This document shows, in pieces, positions 1 through 6,506 of a stretch of DNA of 6,785 bases. The notes beneath the pieces were generated by a model that was given only the letters and a program-made list of their open reading frames with translations, was not told where the DNA came from and searched no databases. The stretch's first letter is position 1. Each line of letters opens with the position of its first letter. This DNA comes from an uncultured Lachnospiraceae bacterium (GTDB lineage: Bacteria; Bacillota; Clostridia; Lachnospirales; Lachnospiraceae): contig CAUCWU010000135.1 in assembly GCA_958446555.1 (NCBI GenBank), positions 1 to 6,785 of the forward strand, given 5' to 3'. Position numbers and translations under genes: made by a program.

Positions 1-39
1 AATGTGAAAATACCATTGCACTTGATATTGATTTATTTT

Positions 40-327
40 TTATGCCGCATTCATCTGATTACGGAACACTTCAATTACCTGCTCTGGCTCGCCCTTGCGA
101 AGCAGACCATGATTAACATGAACACATACAAGCTGCTGACCAATTGCTTTGATTAAAAGTGCTGCAACAACAGATGAATCAACTCCACCAGAGAGTGCAA
201 GAAGAACCTTCTTATCTCCCACCTGCTCTTTGATCAGCGCAACCTGCTCCTTAATAAAGGCCTGAGCAAGTTCTGGCGTTGTAATTCTTTCCATATCAGA
301 TGGACGTCTGATTTTAGTAACATTCAT
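40..327 (-). pseudogene. guaA: Truncated GMP synthase (ATP-pyrophosphatase domain, N-terminal fragment)
   Basis: The 95-residue product matches the start of the GMP synthase ATP-PPase domain, which adenylates XMP before amination to GMP. The PP-loop signature LALSGGVDSS lies at about residues 43-52, followed by the typical VCVHVNHGLLRKGEPEQV and a helix ending FRNQMNA. There is no glutamine amidotransferase domain before it, so it resembles the short, glutaminase-less GuaA form. Such proteins normally run about 200 residues further; here homology ends at Asn-Ala and TAA follows one codon later. The start is ATG at 325-327, with GGAGGAG (334-340) six bases upstream and a good promoter further up, so it may still be expressed. 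It lacks the rest of the ATPase domain and the dimerisation/XMP-binding region, so it cannot be an active synthase. It may be a remnant left by deletion or insertion, a partial duplication, or the 5' half of a gene split by a mobile element. Family recognition is strong; calling it a pseudogene is inference. Confidence 0.8.
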
Positions 328-397
328 ATTAAACTCCTCCTTATTCTTTTCCTTAATTTTGGACTTACTGATTTTTCCGATGCCATTTAACTATTTC

Positions 398-426
398 ATT
401 ATACCTAATACAAAAATGTTTGACAA
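398..426 (-). promoter_or_regulatory. Sigma-A-type promoter of the guaA fragment
   Basis: Read on the minus strand, TTGTCA (426-421) is followed by a 17-nt spacer and a perfect TATAAT (403-398). Transcription would start near 391, giving a leader of about 60 nt before the ATG at 327. One mismatch from consensus in the -35 box and ideal spacing make this a credible promoter. Confidence 0.65.
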
Positions 427-465
427 CCTTTATTTAAGAAAAACATAGTGCCATTCACAAAACTC

Positions 466-493
466 TTGACACACTCAATTTTCGTGCTATAAT
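466..493 (+). promoter_or_regulatory. Consensus promoter of the diguanylate cyclase gene
   Basis: A perfect TTGACA (466-471), a 16-nt spacer and a perfect TATAAT (488-493) are present. A TG one base before the -10 box (485-486) makes it an extended -10 promoter. Transcription would start near 500, leaving a short leader of about 40 nt that has no room for a c-di-GMP riboswitch. The match suggests strong constitutive vegetative expression unless something represses it. Confidence 0.75.
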
Positions 494-540
494 TTTTTAC
501 TGCAAAAATAAATATATGATGCGCAAAAGGAGGTGACAGG

Positions 541-2301
541 GTGAAGAAAAAAACGCTTGTGCCTCTTATTATCTTTTTTGTTGGCATATGTCTTGTTGGT
601 TTTATTGCATACCAAGCAGACTCACGAAGCAAAGAGCAAAGACGTATAACAGCGCAATTAAATGCAGAAGCTTATGGTGAGCGTATAAAGAATGAGATCA
701 CTAACGGAATTGCAATTACTGATACTTTACAGCAGGTTTTGATCAGCCAAAATGGAAAATTTGACCACTTTGACACTATTGCAAACAATATTATTTCCGA
801 TTCCATTGAAAGTGTGCAGCTTGCTCCAGATGGCATTGTAACAGATATTTATCCTGCTGCTGGAAATGAGGTAGGTAAGATTGATCTTATTCATGATAAA
901 GATCGCGGAAAAATTTCCTGTTATGCAAGAGACAACCATACTTTGATTGTACAAGGTCCTTTTGAGTTAAAGCAGGGAGAATCTGGAATTGCTGTCCGAA
1001 ATCCGCTTTTTTTGAAGGATGAAAGTGGAAATGAATATTTCTGGGGATTTACGATTGCCATTTTGCGTGTTCCTGATATTTTCTCAGACTCGATCAGTGC
1101 GCTTTCAAATTTTGGTTATGAATATAAACTTTCAAAAACTGCCTCTCCCTGGGACAATACTTATGAAGTTGTTTGTCAGTCAAATGGTCAAATAATAAGC
1201 TCCGTTTCTTATGATTTTACAATAGGTGAGGAAAACTGGAAATTTGAGGTAATGCCTAAGAGTGGTTGGGGAAATGTTGCCTTTGTAGCTGTAATCATTG
1301 GATTTTTTACTTCTATCGTATTGATTATGTCATGTCTTACCTGGGTATGGTTATCATCGAAAGAAAATAAAAACAAATTTCAAGCTCTGGCACACATGGA
1401 TTCTCTTACCAATATTTACAATCGTTATGGATTTGATGAATTAGTGGAAAAAATGATTGCAAAAAATCCGAAGTCACATTTTGTAGTCGCACTCCTTGAC
1501 ATAGATGACTTTAAATTTATCAATGATATCTATGGACATGCCTACGGCGACAAAGCTTTAAAAAATCTTGCTGATAGTATGAAAGACTTTTTTCCACCTA
1601 ATGCATTACTAGGAAGAAATGGCGGTGATGAGTTCTGTATTTTTCTGCCTAATTGCACATATGACGATGCAGAAGAACAGTTGGAGCAATTCACAAAAAT
1701 TCCAAAGGTATTTTCATGCAATGGAAAGGAATATCAATTTTATATTTCGCTCGGATATGCTGAATATCCAACCTTTGCTTCCAACCGTTCTCAGCTCATG
1801 CGCTGTGCAGATGCTGCTCTTTATGAGATAAAACTTCATGGAAAAAATGGATGCATGGCTTACAGAAATGGTCTTCAGTTAGGTGCTCGCAAACAACTTG
1901 GATTTGCCCTCAAGGATATCTCCGAACATCTTCCGGGCGCTTTTATTATATACAGGGCTGACAAAACTGATGACGAGCTATTTTATGCAAACCACGAGTT
2001 TCTTCGCATGACAGGCTATAAAAATATGGATGAACTATTTAGGCTTGCCAAAAAAAGCTTTCGCAACCTGATTAGGGAAGATGAACAGCAAAAGATAGAA
2101 TCAAGCATTTGGGAACAAATTGACAGCGGCAACGAAAATGATTATATTCACTTTCATCTTCGAAAAGCTGACGGCTCTTATCTTTCTGTACTTGATCATG
2201 GAAGAATCGTAAATAGTCAACAATACGGTCGAGTATTCTATGTATTATTTACTGACTGGGAAGACATGCATATTCATTACGGTGATAAATTTTCAGAATA
2301 A
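541..2301 (+). CDS. Membrane diguanylate cyclase: CHASE-like sensor, GGDEF, C-terminal PAS-like domain
   Basis: The protein has 586 residues. Domain order: membrane anchor (about 5-24); extracytoplasmic region 30-240 that looks like a CHASE ligand-binding domain (VTDIYPAAGNE at 100-110, HDKDR at 118-122, then a GPFELKQGESG segment); second membrane helix about 245-272; GGDEF domain about 280-441; and a C-terminal PAS-like domain about 453-580 (FYANHEFLRMTGY near 481). The catalytic motif is a canonical GGDEF at 361-365, and the metal-binding DIDDFKFIND segment is at 320-329, so it should make c-di-GMP from two GTP at the cytoplasmic membrane face. The RxxD product-inhibition site expected five residues before GGDEF is replaced by PPNA (352-355), so that feedback mode is probably absent. 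No EAL or HD-GYP domain is present. The start is GTG at 541, chosen because AGGAGG (528-533) sits seven bases upstream. The gene is monocistronic and converges on the ABC operon. The CHASE ligand is not deducible. Confidence 0.9.
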   Translation: MKKKTLVPLIIFFVGICLVGFIAYQADSRSKEQRRITAQLNAEAYGERIKNEITNGIAITDTLQQVLISQNGKFDHFDTIANNIISDSIESVQLAPDGIVTDIYPAAGNEVGKIDLIHDKDRGKISCYARDNHTLIVQGPFELKQGESGIAVRNPLFLKDESGNEYFWGFTIAILRVPDIFSDSISALSNFGYEYKLSKTASPWDNTYEVVCQSNGQIISSVSYDFTIGEENWKFEVMPKSGWGNVAFVAVIIGFFTSIVLIMSCLTWVWLSSKENKNKFQALAHMDSLTNIYNRYGFDELVEKMIAKNPKSHFVVALLDIDDFKFINDIYGHAYGDKALKNLADSMKDFFPPNALLGRNGGDEFCIFLPNCTYDDAEEQLEQFTKIPKVFSCNGKEYQFYISLGYAEYPTFASNRSQLMRCADAALYEIKLHGKNGCMAYRNGLQLGARKQLGFALKDISEHLPGAFIIYRADKTDDELFYANHEFLRMTGYKNMDELFRLAKKSFRNLIREDEQQKIESSIWEQIDSGNENDYIHFHLRKADGSYLSVLDHGRIVNSQQYGRVFYVLFTDWEDMHIHYGDKFSE

Positions 2302-2303
2302 AT

Positions 2304-2371
2304 AAGACGATGGCGAGCCATCGGGGACAGGTAAAAATCCACCGTTCCTGTCCCCGGTGGCTCATGGTCTT
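2304..2371. terminator. Strong hairpin between convergent genes, probable bidirectional terminator or repeat element
   Basis: The left arm 2315-2331 pairs with the right arm 2347-2363 over 17 bp with a single G-T wobble, around a 15-nt loop. An outer helix AAGAC/GTCTT (2304-2308/2367-2371) extends it across a small internal loop. It lies 13 nt after the stop of the diguanylate cyclase gene and 19 nt beyond the stop of the convergent permease gene. In the minus direction the stem is followed by TATTTATT; in the plus direction only by TTAAAAAA. Neither has a classical T-run, so termination is likely but not certain. The GGGGACAGG/CCTGTCCCC core looks like dispersed palindromic repeats of Clostridia genomes, which is a recollection, not a search result. 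Confidence 0.6.
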
Positions 2372-2382
2372 TAAAAAATCCA

Positions 2383-3687
2383 TTATTTTCGATCACACTT
2401 TCGCAGAAAAGCAATAATGGCACATAATGTCAATGCAAGCACGCTCAAACTAAAATATATTGTCAGGCTCAAAGGAACTGCCTCAAACATTTTATTGCCG
2501 ACCGATACCATTCTTCCATCGTATAAAATTTCTGGTATTCTCTGTATCGGAAAATACTGCCACAGTTGCGAAAGCTGCCTATTTCGATGAAAAATTGATT
2601 TGTCAAATAATAACGAATACAGTAAAAATACGCAGGGCAGCAAAATGGCACCAATCGAGTTTTGCAGCAGTTCAGAAAGAAGCATTGTGATTGCACCGGT
2701 CATTATAGCTAAAATTATGCTCATAAGACAAACTAGTAAAACTGCCTGACCAGCAGAAATCATCAGTGAACTCCACTGGTATCCACCGATTTGCTGAATC
2801 GGCGTATGAAAGCCATCTGTTCCAAATAAGCCAAACTGAAAGATCGCGGTAAAACCATACAGAACTAGCGCGGATACAATGGTTACTGTCATACCGGCAC
2901 ATAAGCGCGCAACAATTGCTTTTCTTGTACCTTTTTGTGTTGACCGTATGATTGAACTTAATCGTCTTGTCCGATCTACCGTGCAGACATCGCATAAAAC
3001 AACGATCACATATAATAATAAGACAAGATTGATCCAATGGACTTTGTCAATTATTTCCTTATAAGCACACGTATACGCCATTTTCAGTGGATACTCCAAT
3101 TTCGTATGATTGGACCAGTATTCTTTTTCTTCTTTTGTCAGCTGCTCCCCATCGTTCGTGGAATCTCTTTGCAATTCAATATTTGCTTTAATGTTTTCCT
3201 CCGACATGTTTTCATATCGTGGATTTAATCCCATGTAATTAATTGTCCGGTACACCCAGTAATAATTTTGAATGCTCCACCCATAAGAATAATTCTTCTC
3301 GCCTACAAAGTCATATTCGTCGATAAATGCTTGCATTTCGCGGATTGTTTCATTGTCGATTGGCTTTCCAGACCACTCCATCGCAAACTGTCGCTGCATC
3401 TGAATGTATTTTAATGGGCTGACCTTTTCTTCGACCAGCTCATCGGAATCATTGACATAATAGATCGGAATTCCATTGAAAAAAGCTGCTTTATCAATTA
3501 CTAGTCCATCATTATTCTTATTTGCTTTTTGTACTTGAGCCCCACTCCATCCAACAGAGTAATCAAAAATACTATAAAGATTAAGAAGTATGGTGAAAAG
3601 GAGTATCGCTACAAAGGCAATGAGCCAAAGCTTCCTGTGCGTTATTTTTTTGATTTCATATTGAAAAATCAATCCGAAGTTTTTCAT
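2383..3687 (-). CDS. ABC-2-type transporter permease
   Basis: This 434-residue integral membrane protein has one helix at about 20-40, a large extracytoplasmic segment (about 41-215, rich in Tyr, Trp and charged residues), and then five helices at about 217-233, 262-288, 308-336, 343-361 and 404-427. One N-terminal helix, a big external domain and a C-terminal helix bundle match ABC-2-type exporter permeases of bacitracin, lantibiotic or Na+ efflux type. The N terminus (KNFGLIFQYEIKKITHRKLW) has the usual cytoplasmic coupling-helix look. The start ATG (3685-3687) overlaps the ATPase stop as ATGA, and AGGGAG at 3691-3696 lies only three bases upstream, so translation probably depends on coupling. 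It is the last gene of the operon and should pair with the ATPase upstream as a homodimer, or with the six-helix operon protein as a heterodimer. The substrate cannot be told from sequence. Confidence 0.8.
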   Translation of the reverse strand: MKNFGLIFQYEIKKITHRKLWLIAFVAILLFTILLNLYSIFDYSVGWSGAQVQKANKNNDGLVIDKAAFFNGIPIYYVNDSDELVEEKVSPLKYIQMQRQFAMEWSGKPIDNETIREMQAFIDEYDFVGEKNYSYGWSIQNYYWVYRTINYMGLNPRYENMSEENIKANIELQRDSTNDGEQLTKEEKEYWSNHTKLEYPLKMAYTCAYKEIIDKVHWINLVLLLYVIVVLCDVCTVDRTRRLSSIIRSTQKGTRKAIVARLCAGMTVTIVSALVLYGFTAIFQFGLFGTDGFHTPIQQIGGYQWSSLMISAGQAVLLVCLMSIILAIMTGAITMLLSELLQNSIGAILLPCVFLLYSLLFDKSIFHRNRQLSQLWQYFPIQRIPEILYDGRMVSVGNKMFEAVPLSLTIYFSLSVLALTLCAIIAFLRKCDRK

Positions 3688-4454
3688 TTGCTCCCTCTCT
3701 TTCTGAAATCACCTAAGTCACCTGAGTTTTCTGAAACAGTGAAAGAATCAACTGTATCCTCGACATCATCAAATTGTTCCATATAAAAATCCTCAAGATC
3801 GCCCTCGATTTCTTTGTGCGAGCCCTGCCAGATAATCTGCCCATTTTTCATCATAATGATGTGATCTGCAATGTGCTCAATATCCGATACAATATGGGTT
3901 GATAACAGGACAATACTTTCCTTTCCAATTTCATCAATCAGGTTACGAAAACGGACTCGTTCTTTTGGGTCCAATCCTGCGGTTGGCTCATCTAATATTA
4001 AGACCTCTGGGCGATTAATAAGTGCCTGCGCAATTCCAAGCCGCTGCTTCATTCCGCCTGAATACGTTTTGATTTTCTTTTTTTGAACTTGTGAGAGTCC
4101 CACCAGTTCCAAAAGTTCATTTACTCTTACCTCTGCCGCTTTCTTTGTAAATCCTTTCAGCGCAGCGAAATACATCAGAAAATCTTTCCCGGTAAATTCC
4201 GGATAATAGCCAAATTCCTGAGGAAGATAGCCCAATACATTTCGATAGTGCTCATCTGATACACTGATTCCATTGTATGTGATTTCACCACTTGTCGGTA
4301 CTAGAATTCCACACAACATACGAATCAACGTGGTTTTTCCGGCTCCGTTCGCACCAAGCAGACCAGTTACTCCTTTCGTAAGTGAAAAGGACAAACGATC
4401 AACTGCGATTTTATTTTTATATTGTTTTGTTAAGCGATCAATTGTCAGTTCCAT
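3684..4454 (-). CDS. ABC transporter ATP-binding protein
   Basis: This 256-residue nucleotide-binding subunit powers the membrane partner encoded next to it. All motifs are intact: Walker A GANGAGKTT (34-42), Q-loop Gln79 (YLPQE), signature YSGGMKQR (131-138), Walker B VLILDEP (151-157), D-loop AGLD (159-162) and switch His187 (STHIVSD). The fold and motif wording are those of the BcrA/ABC-2 exporter class. After the core there is an acidic tail (about 218-250, DLEDFYMEQFDDVEDTVDSF) ending in basic RKRGSK, which may regulate or dock the permease. The ATG at 4452-4454 has GGAGGT (4461-4466) six bases upstream. The gene overlaps the preceding gene by 10 nt and the following one by 4 nt, so the three are translated as a coupled set. 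Confidence 0.92.
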   Translation of the reverse strand: MELTIDRLTKQYKNKIAVDRLSFSLTKGVTGLLGANGAGKTTLIRMLCGILVPTSGEITYNGISVSDEHYRNVLGYLPQEFGYYPEFTGKDFLMYFAALKGFTKKAAEVRVNELLELVGLSQVQKKKIKTYSGGMKQRLGIAQALINRPEVLILDEPTAGLDPKERVRFRNLIDEIGKESIVLLSTHIVSDIEHIADHIIMMKNGQIIWQGSHKEIEGDLEDFYMEQFDDVEDTVDSFTVSENSGDLGDFRKRGSK

Positions 4455-5269
4455 GCGTACACCTCCTGTCGTATTGTCTTTTTTATTTCAAAGAAATGGA
4501 TTGCCATCAGTGCCAGTATTACTATGTACCAGATAATTGGTTGAATTGACGGCAAAAAGTCTCTGTGGTTTTTCATTTGGTTGTTCAGAAGAATCATGCT
4601 TCCTGAAATTAGCACGGACACTGTAATACAAGCAAAAATGCTCTTTCTTCCGATCTGAGTTCGCTCGATTTTCGTATTTAAAATAGAAGTAATCAGATAC
4701 GGAATCAAAATCATTGCACCAGTCACCAAATATCCGTTTTCACTATTTCTTCCAATCATGATGATCAAACATGATAAGATTACAATATGTACCATTCCGA
4801 TGCAGCTCGTTCTTGCAAAGTAAATTCCTCGAAACGAAACCTTTGTGACACTTTCCAGTTCCGACATTCCATAATACTTTGAACGAAACGATTCCATGAC
4901 TGCTGCCATTGCGACAAATGGAATACTAGCAGAAACTACTGTAATCGAATCCGTAGACTCGACCTTCATCACGATTATGAAAATCGCCGCAATCAAAACA
5001 AACAGTGAAATGCACCAAACATACCAGCTGATGTAGGAAAATTGAGACATGATAAAGCATAATGTGGTCTCGTTATTCGTGTTTCGTTTGGTGTTTTCGT
5101 TATTCTTGTTATTCCAGCCGTCTTTGCTCATCACGTTATTTTCATTATTCCTAGTATTCTTGTTGTTTTCTTCATTATACTTTCTATATTCTCTGATAAA
5201 TTTGTCTTTTCTTAAAGAATCTGGCTGCCCGGCCATCTTTACTAATAGTTCTTTTGTTTTCTTATCCAT
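4445..5269 (-). CDS. Six-helix membrane protein of the sigma/ABC operon, candidate anti-sigma or transporter subunit
   Basis: The 274-residue protein has a cytoplasmic N terminus of about 75 residues and then six predicted helices (about 78-101, 108-126, 154-173, 178-197, 208-228, 243-260). The N terminus starts with a charged helix (KKTKELLVKMAG...LRKDKFIREYRKY, 3-31), followed by a low-complexity segment of mostly Asn, Lys, Glu and Thr (32-68). The conserved-looking loop FRSKYYGMSELESVTKVSFRG (128-148) lies between helices 2 and 3. I do not recognise a named domain, and there is no zinc-binding HxxxCxxC anti-sigma motif. Position directly after an ECF sigma gene (64-nt gap) fits a membrane anti-sigma whose N-terminal helix holds the sigma factor; overlap with the ATPase gene equally fits a second permease-like subunit. 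The start ATG at 5267-5269 has GGGAGG (5278-5283) eight bases upstream. The coding region is sure; the role is open. Confidence 0.8.
   Translation of the reverse strand: MDKKTKELLVKMAGQPDSLRKDKFIREYRKYNEENNKNTRNNENNVMSKDGWNNKNNENTKRNTNNETTLCFIMSQFSYISWYVWCISLFVLIAAIFIIVMKVESTDSITVVSASIPFVAMAAVMESFRSKYYGMSELESVTKVSFRGIYFARTSCIGMVHIVILSCLIIMIGRNSENGYLVTGAMILIPYLITSILNTKIERTQIGRKSIFACITVSVLISGSMILLNNQMKNHRDFLPSIQPIIWYIVILALMAIHFFEIKKTIRQEVYAWN
5066..5176 (-). repeat. Low-complexity Asn-rich coding repeat
   Basis: This stretch encodes residues 32-68 of the six-helix protein. It is built of degenerate AAT/AAC-rich units (NNENN, NNKNNEN and NTNNE recur), interrupted by MSKDGW. On the plus strand it appears as repeated GTTATTC/GTTTTC-like words. 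It is in frame and contains no stop. It probably arose by replication slippage and forms a flexible cytoplasmic linker between the N-terminal helix and the membrane part. Confidence 0.6.
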
Positions 5270-5333
5270 TCATCATTCCTCCCTTCGTTGTTTTCTTTTA
5301 TTTTGATCATTTCATCCACTCTGTTGTTCTCAT

Positions 5334-5834
5334 TCATTTGGATGATTCCGATGTTTTTGTTGCTTCCCTTAATTTCTTTTTGATATTTCGAATCCTTCGA
5401 TACAGCGCAAATCTCGATATGTTCAATTCGTCACAGATCAGTGAAATCGGTTCGTCATTTACAAACCGAAGTACAAGCAAATCTCGTTCCTCATCCGATA
5501 ACGCAGCTAGTAGATTTTCGATATACAATTTCTCAATTATCGTTTCGGCAAATGCGCCTCCATCCGATTCTGCTTTCCCTGTTTGCCCAGTTCCATCGCG
5601 TCTCTCTAGTTGCTCTATTTGCGACTTATAGATATTTCTTTTTCGATATTCATCAATGCATAAATTGCGCGCTATCGTATATAAGTAACGGATTTCTTTC
5701 TGCTGCTCCACATAATTGCTATTATAAAAACGCAGAAACACTTCCTGCGTAATATCCTCTGCCACATTCTTATCTCGAATTCGATAGTAACAATAGTGGA
5801 AAATTTTGTCGTATTGTTCCTCAATATCCATCAC
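5334..5834 (-). CDS. ECF-type RNA polymerase sigma factor
   Basis: The 166-residue product has the two-domain layout of extracytoplasmic-function sigma factors. Region 2 (about 5-68) contains AEDITQEVFLRFY (25-37) for core binding and YLYTIARNLCIDEYRKR (50-66) for -10 recognition. Region 4 (about 106-157) ends in the helix-turn-helix ISLICDELNISRFALYRRI (130-148) followed by a basic helix for -35 recognition. The linker (70-104) is Gly/Glu rich and divergent. There is no sigma 1.1 or region 3, as expected for the class. The start is ambiguous: GTG (5832-5834) and ATG (5829-5831) are adjacent, and the nearest ribosome site AGAGGAGG (5847-5854) is 12 or 15 bases away, so GTG is slightly favoured and spacing is long either way. 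It heads the operon with a membrane protein and an ABC exporter, so it probably activates its own operon in response to envelope stress. A weak candidate promoter is TTGAAA (5923-5918), 19 nt, CATAAT (5898-5893); no clear ECF-type promoter was found. Confidence 0.88.
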   Translation of the reverse strand: MMDIEEQYDKIFHYCYYRIRDKNVAEDITQEVFLRFYNSNYVEQQKEIRYLYTIARNLCIDEYRKRNIYKSQIEQLERRDGTGQTGKAESDGGAFAETIIEKLYIENLLAALSDEERDLLVLRFVNDEPISLICDELNISRFALYRRIRNIKKKLREATKTSESSK

Positions 5835-5920
5835 TATCTTCTACATCCTCCTCTTTCTTCTCTGCTTCATTATGTTTAACGATGCAATTGTGATTATGTG
5901 CGGATAATTAAAATTTTTTT

Positions 5921-5949
5921 CAAAATAAAAAGGCCCCAAAACGGGGGCC
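5921..5949 (-). terminator. Rho-independent terminator of the 160-residue membrane protein gene
   Basis: On the minus strand GGCCCC (5949-5944) pairs with GGGGCC (5937-5932) around a 6-nt loop and is followed directly by TTTTTATTTT (5931-5922). This is a textbook intrinsic terminator 68 nt past the stop at 6018. It insulates the sigma-factor operon, which begins about 90 nt further on, from transcription coming from the right. Confidence 0.85.
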
Positions 5950-5979
5950 GGGGAAAATCGGCTTTTTTACTAGGTACAC

Positions 5980-6007
5980 TGGCACTTTTCGTGTCCCTGT
6001 GGCACTT
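5980..6007. repeat. Short intergenic direct and inverted repeat
   Basis: TGGCACTT occurs twice exactly (5980-5987 and 6000-6007) with a 20-nt period. Between and within the copies, GGCAC (5981-5985) can pair with GTGTCC (5991-5996) with one bulged base around a TTTTC loop. It sits between the stop of the 160-residue membrane protein gene and its terminator. It might stabilise the mRNA 3' end, be a degenerate dispersed palindrome, or be chance. Confidence 0.35.
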
Positions 6008-6017
6008 ACTTTATTTT

Positions 6018-6500
6018 TTATCCAATCATCACCACAATACCTGCTACCGCAAGTGCAATGAGTAGATACAATACGGTACCAGCACTTCGTCTTATAAAAA
6101 TTGTCTTCCATGATTTAAGATATGGGACGCCTTCCATTCCTTCAATTTTCCAGATTTTACTGTGACCTACCCACAGGCGATCAATTATAATGCCATCAAA
6201 CCAATTCATGACCACAAGGAAAAGATACGCCTGAAGATAGGCTGTCTTAAAATCAGTGACTTGATTCCAAACAGAAAGAATCAATACCAAAACAATAAGC
6301 ATGACAATACAAAATGGAATCATAAAATGTTTTCCTTTTTTCATCGTAGCTTCCTTGTCTGCGATTCCTCGTTTCTGGGCTTCATCTAAGTATTCCTTGG
6401 AATAAAAATACAGGCAATTTCGTCCACTATTTCTTGCCGCGCCCTTTACTAATAAGAAGAATAGAAGACAGTACAATACAAGTTCCAACAAGATCATCAT
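6018..6500 (-). CDS. Four-helix membrane protein of unknown function
   Basis: This 160-residue protein has predicted helices at about 2-20, 59-77, 84-106 and 139-159. A basic loop lies between helices 1 and 2 (AARNSGRNCLYFYSKEYLDE...KKGKH, 21-58) and a conserved-looking segment around NWFDGIIIDRLWVGHSKIW (99-117) follows helix 3. I do not recognise a named family or catalytic motif. The Asp and Arg of FDGIIIDR at the membrane edge and the nearby WVGHS are the residues I would expect to matter. There are tandem ATG codons (6498-6500 and 6495-6497), with only a weak AAGA-like ribosome site upstream. It has its own promoter with an overlapping palindrome and its own terminator, so it is a separate, probably repressor-controlled unit and not part of the sigma operon. 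Coding is convincing from hydrophobic periodicity and flanking signals; function is unknown. Confidence 0.75.
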   Translation of the reverse strand: MMILLELVLYCLLFFLLVKGAARNSGRNCLYFYSKEYLDEAQKRGIADKEATMKKGKHFMIPFCIVMLIVLVLILSVWNQVTDFKTAYLQAYLFLVVMNWFDGIIIDRLWVGHSKIWKIEGMEGVPYLKSWKTIFIRRSAGTVLYLLIALAVAGIVVMIG

Positions 6501-6506
6501 TTTTTC

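Noticed and set aside
420..449. TTGACA on the plus strand at 420-425 as a second promoter for the diguanylate cyclase
   Set aside because: No acceptable -10 box at 16-18 nt downstream; the pair at 466-493 is far better.
500..540. A c-di-GMP riboswitch before the diguanylate cyclase gene
   Set aside because: The leader after the predicted start is about 40 nt, too short for a GEMM aptamer, and no conserved core is visible.
405..632. Minus-strand 75-codon ORF across the divergent promoter region
   Set aside because: It overlaps two good promoters and the start of the diguanylate cyclase gene, has no ribosome site and a composition unlike a real protein.
2469..3037. Minus-strand ORFs of 75 and 121 codons inside the permease gene
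   Set aside because: They are out-of-frame shadows of the permease, rich in Cys, Ser and His without domain structure or ribosome sites.
5049..5752. Plus-strand ORFs of 85, 125 and 103 codons opposite the membrane protein and sigma genes
   Set aside because: They are antisense to clear coding regions, and their Phe/Ser-rich or irregular composition mirrors the complementary codons. No starts with ribosome sites.
5947..5968. Plus-strand terminator (GCCG, 8-nt loop, CGGC, six T)
   Set aside because: A 4-bp stem is too weak, and no plus-strand gene ends nearby; the minus-strand terminator explains the GC-rich block.
5920..6111. Minus-strand 63-codon ORF ending in PVYLVKKPIFPGPRFGAFLF
   Set aside because: Its end is a translation of the GC-rich terminator hairpin and it overlaps the four-helix gene in another frame.
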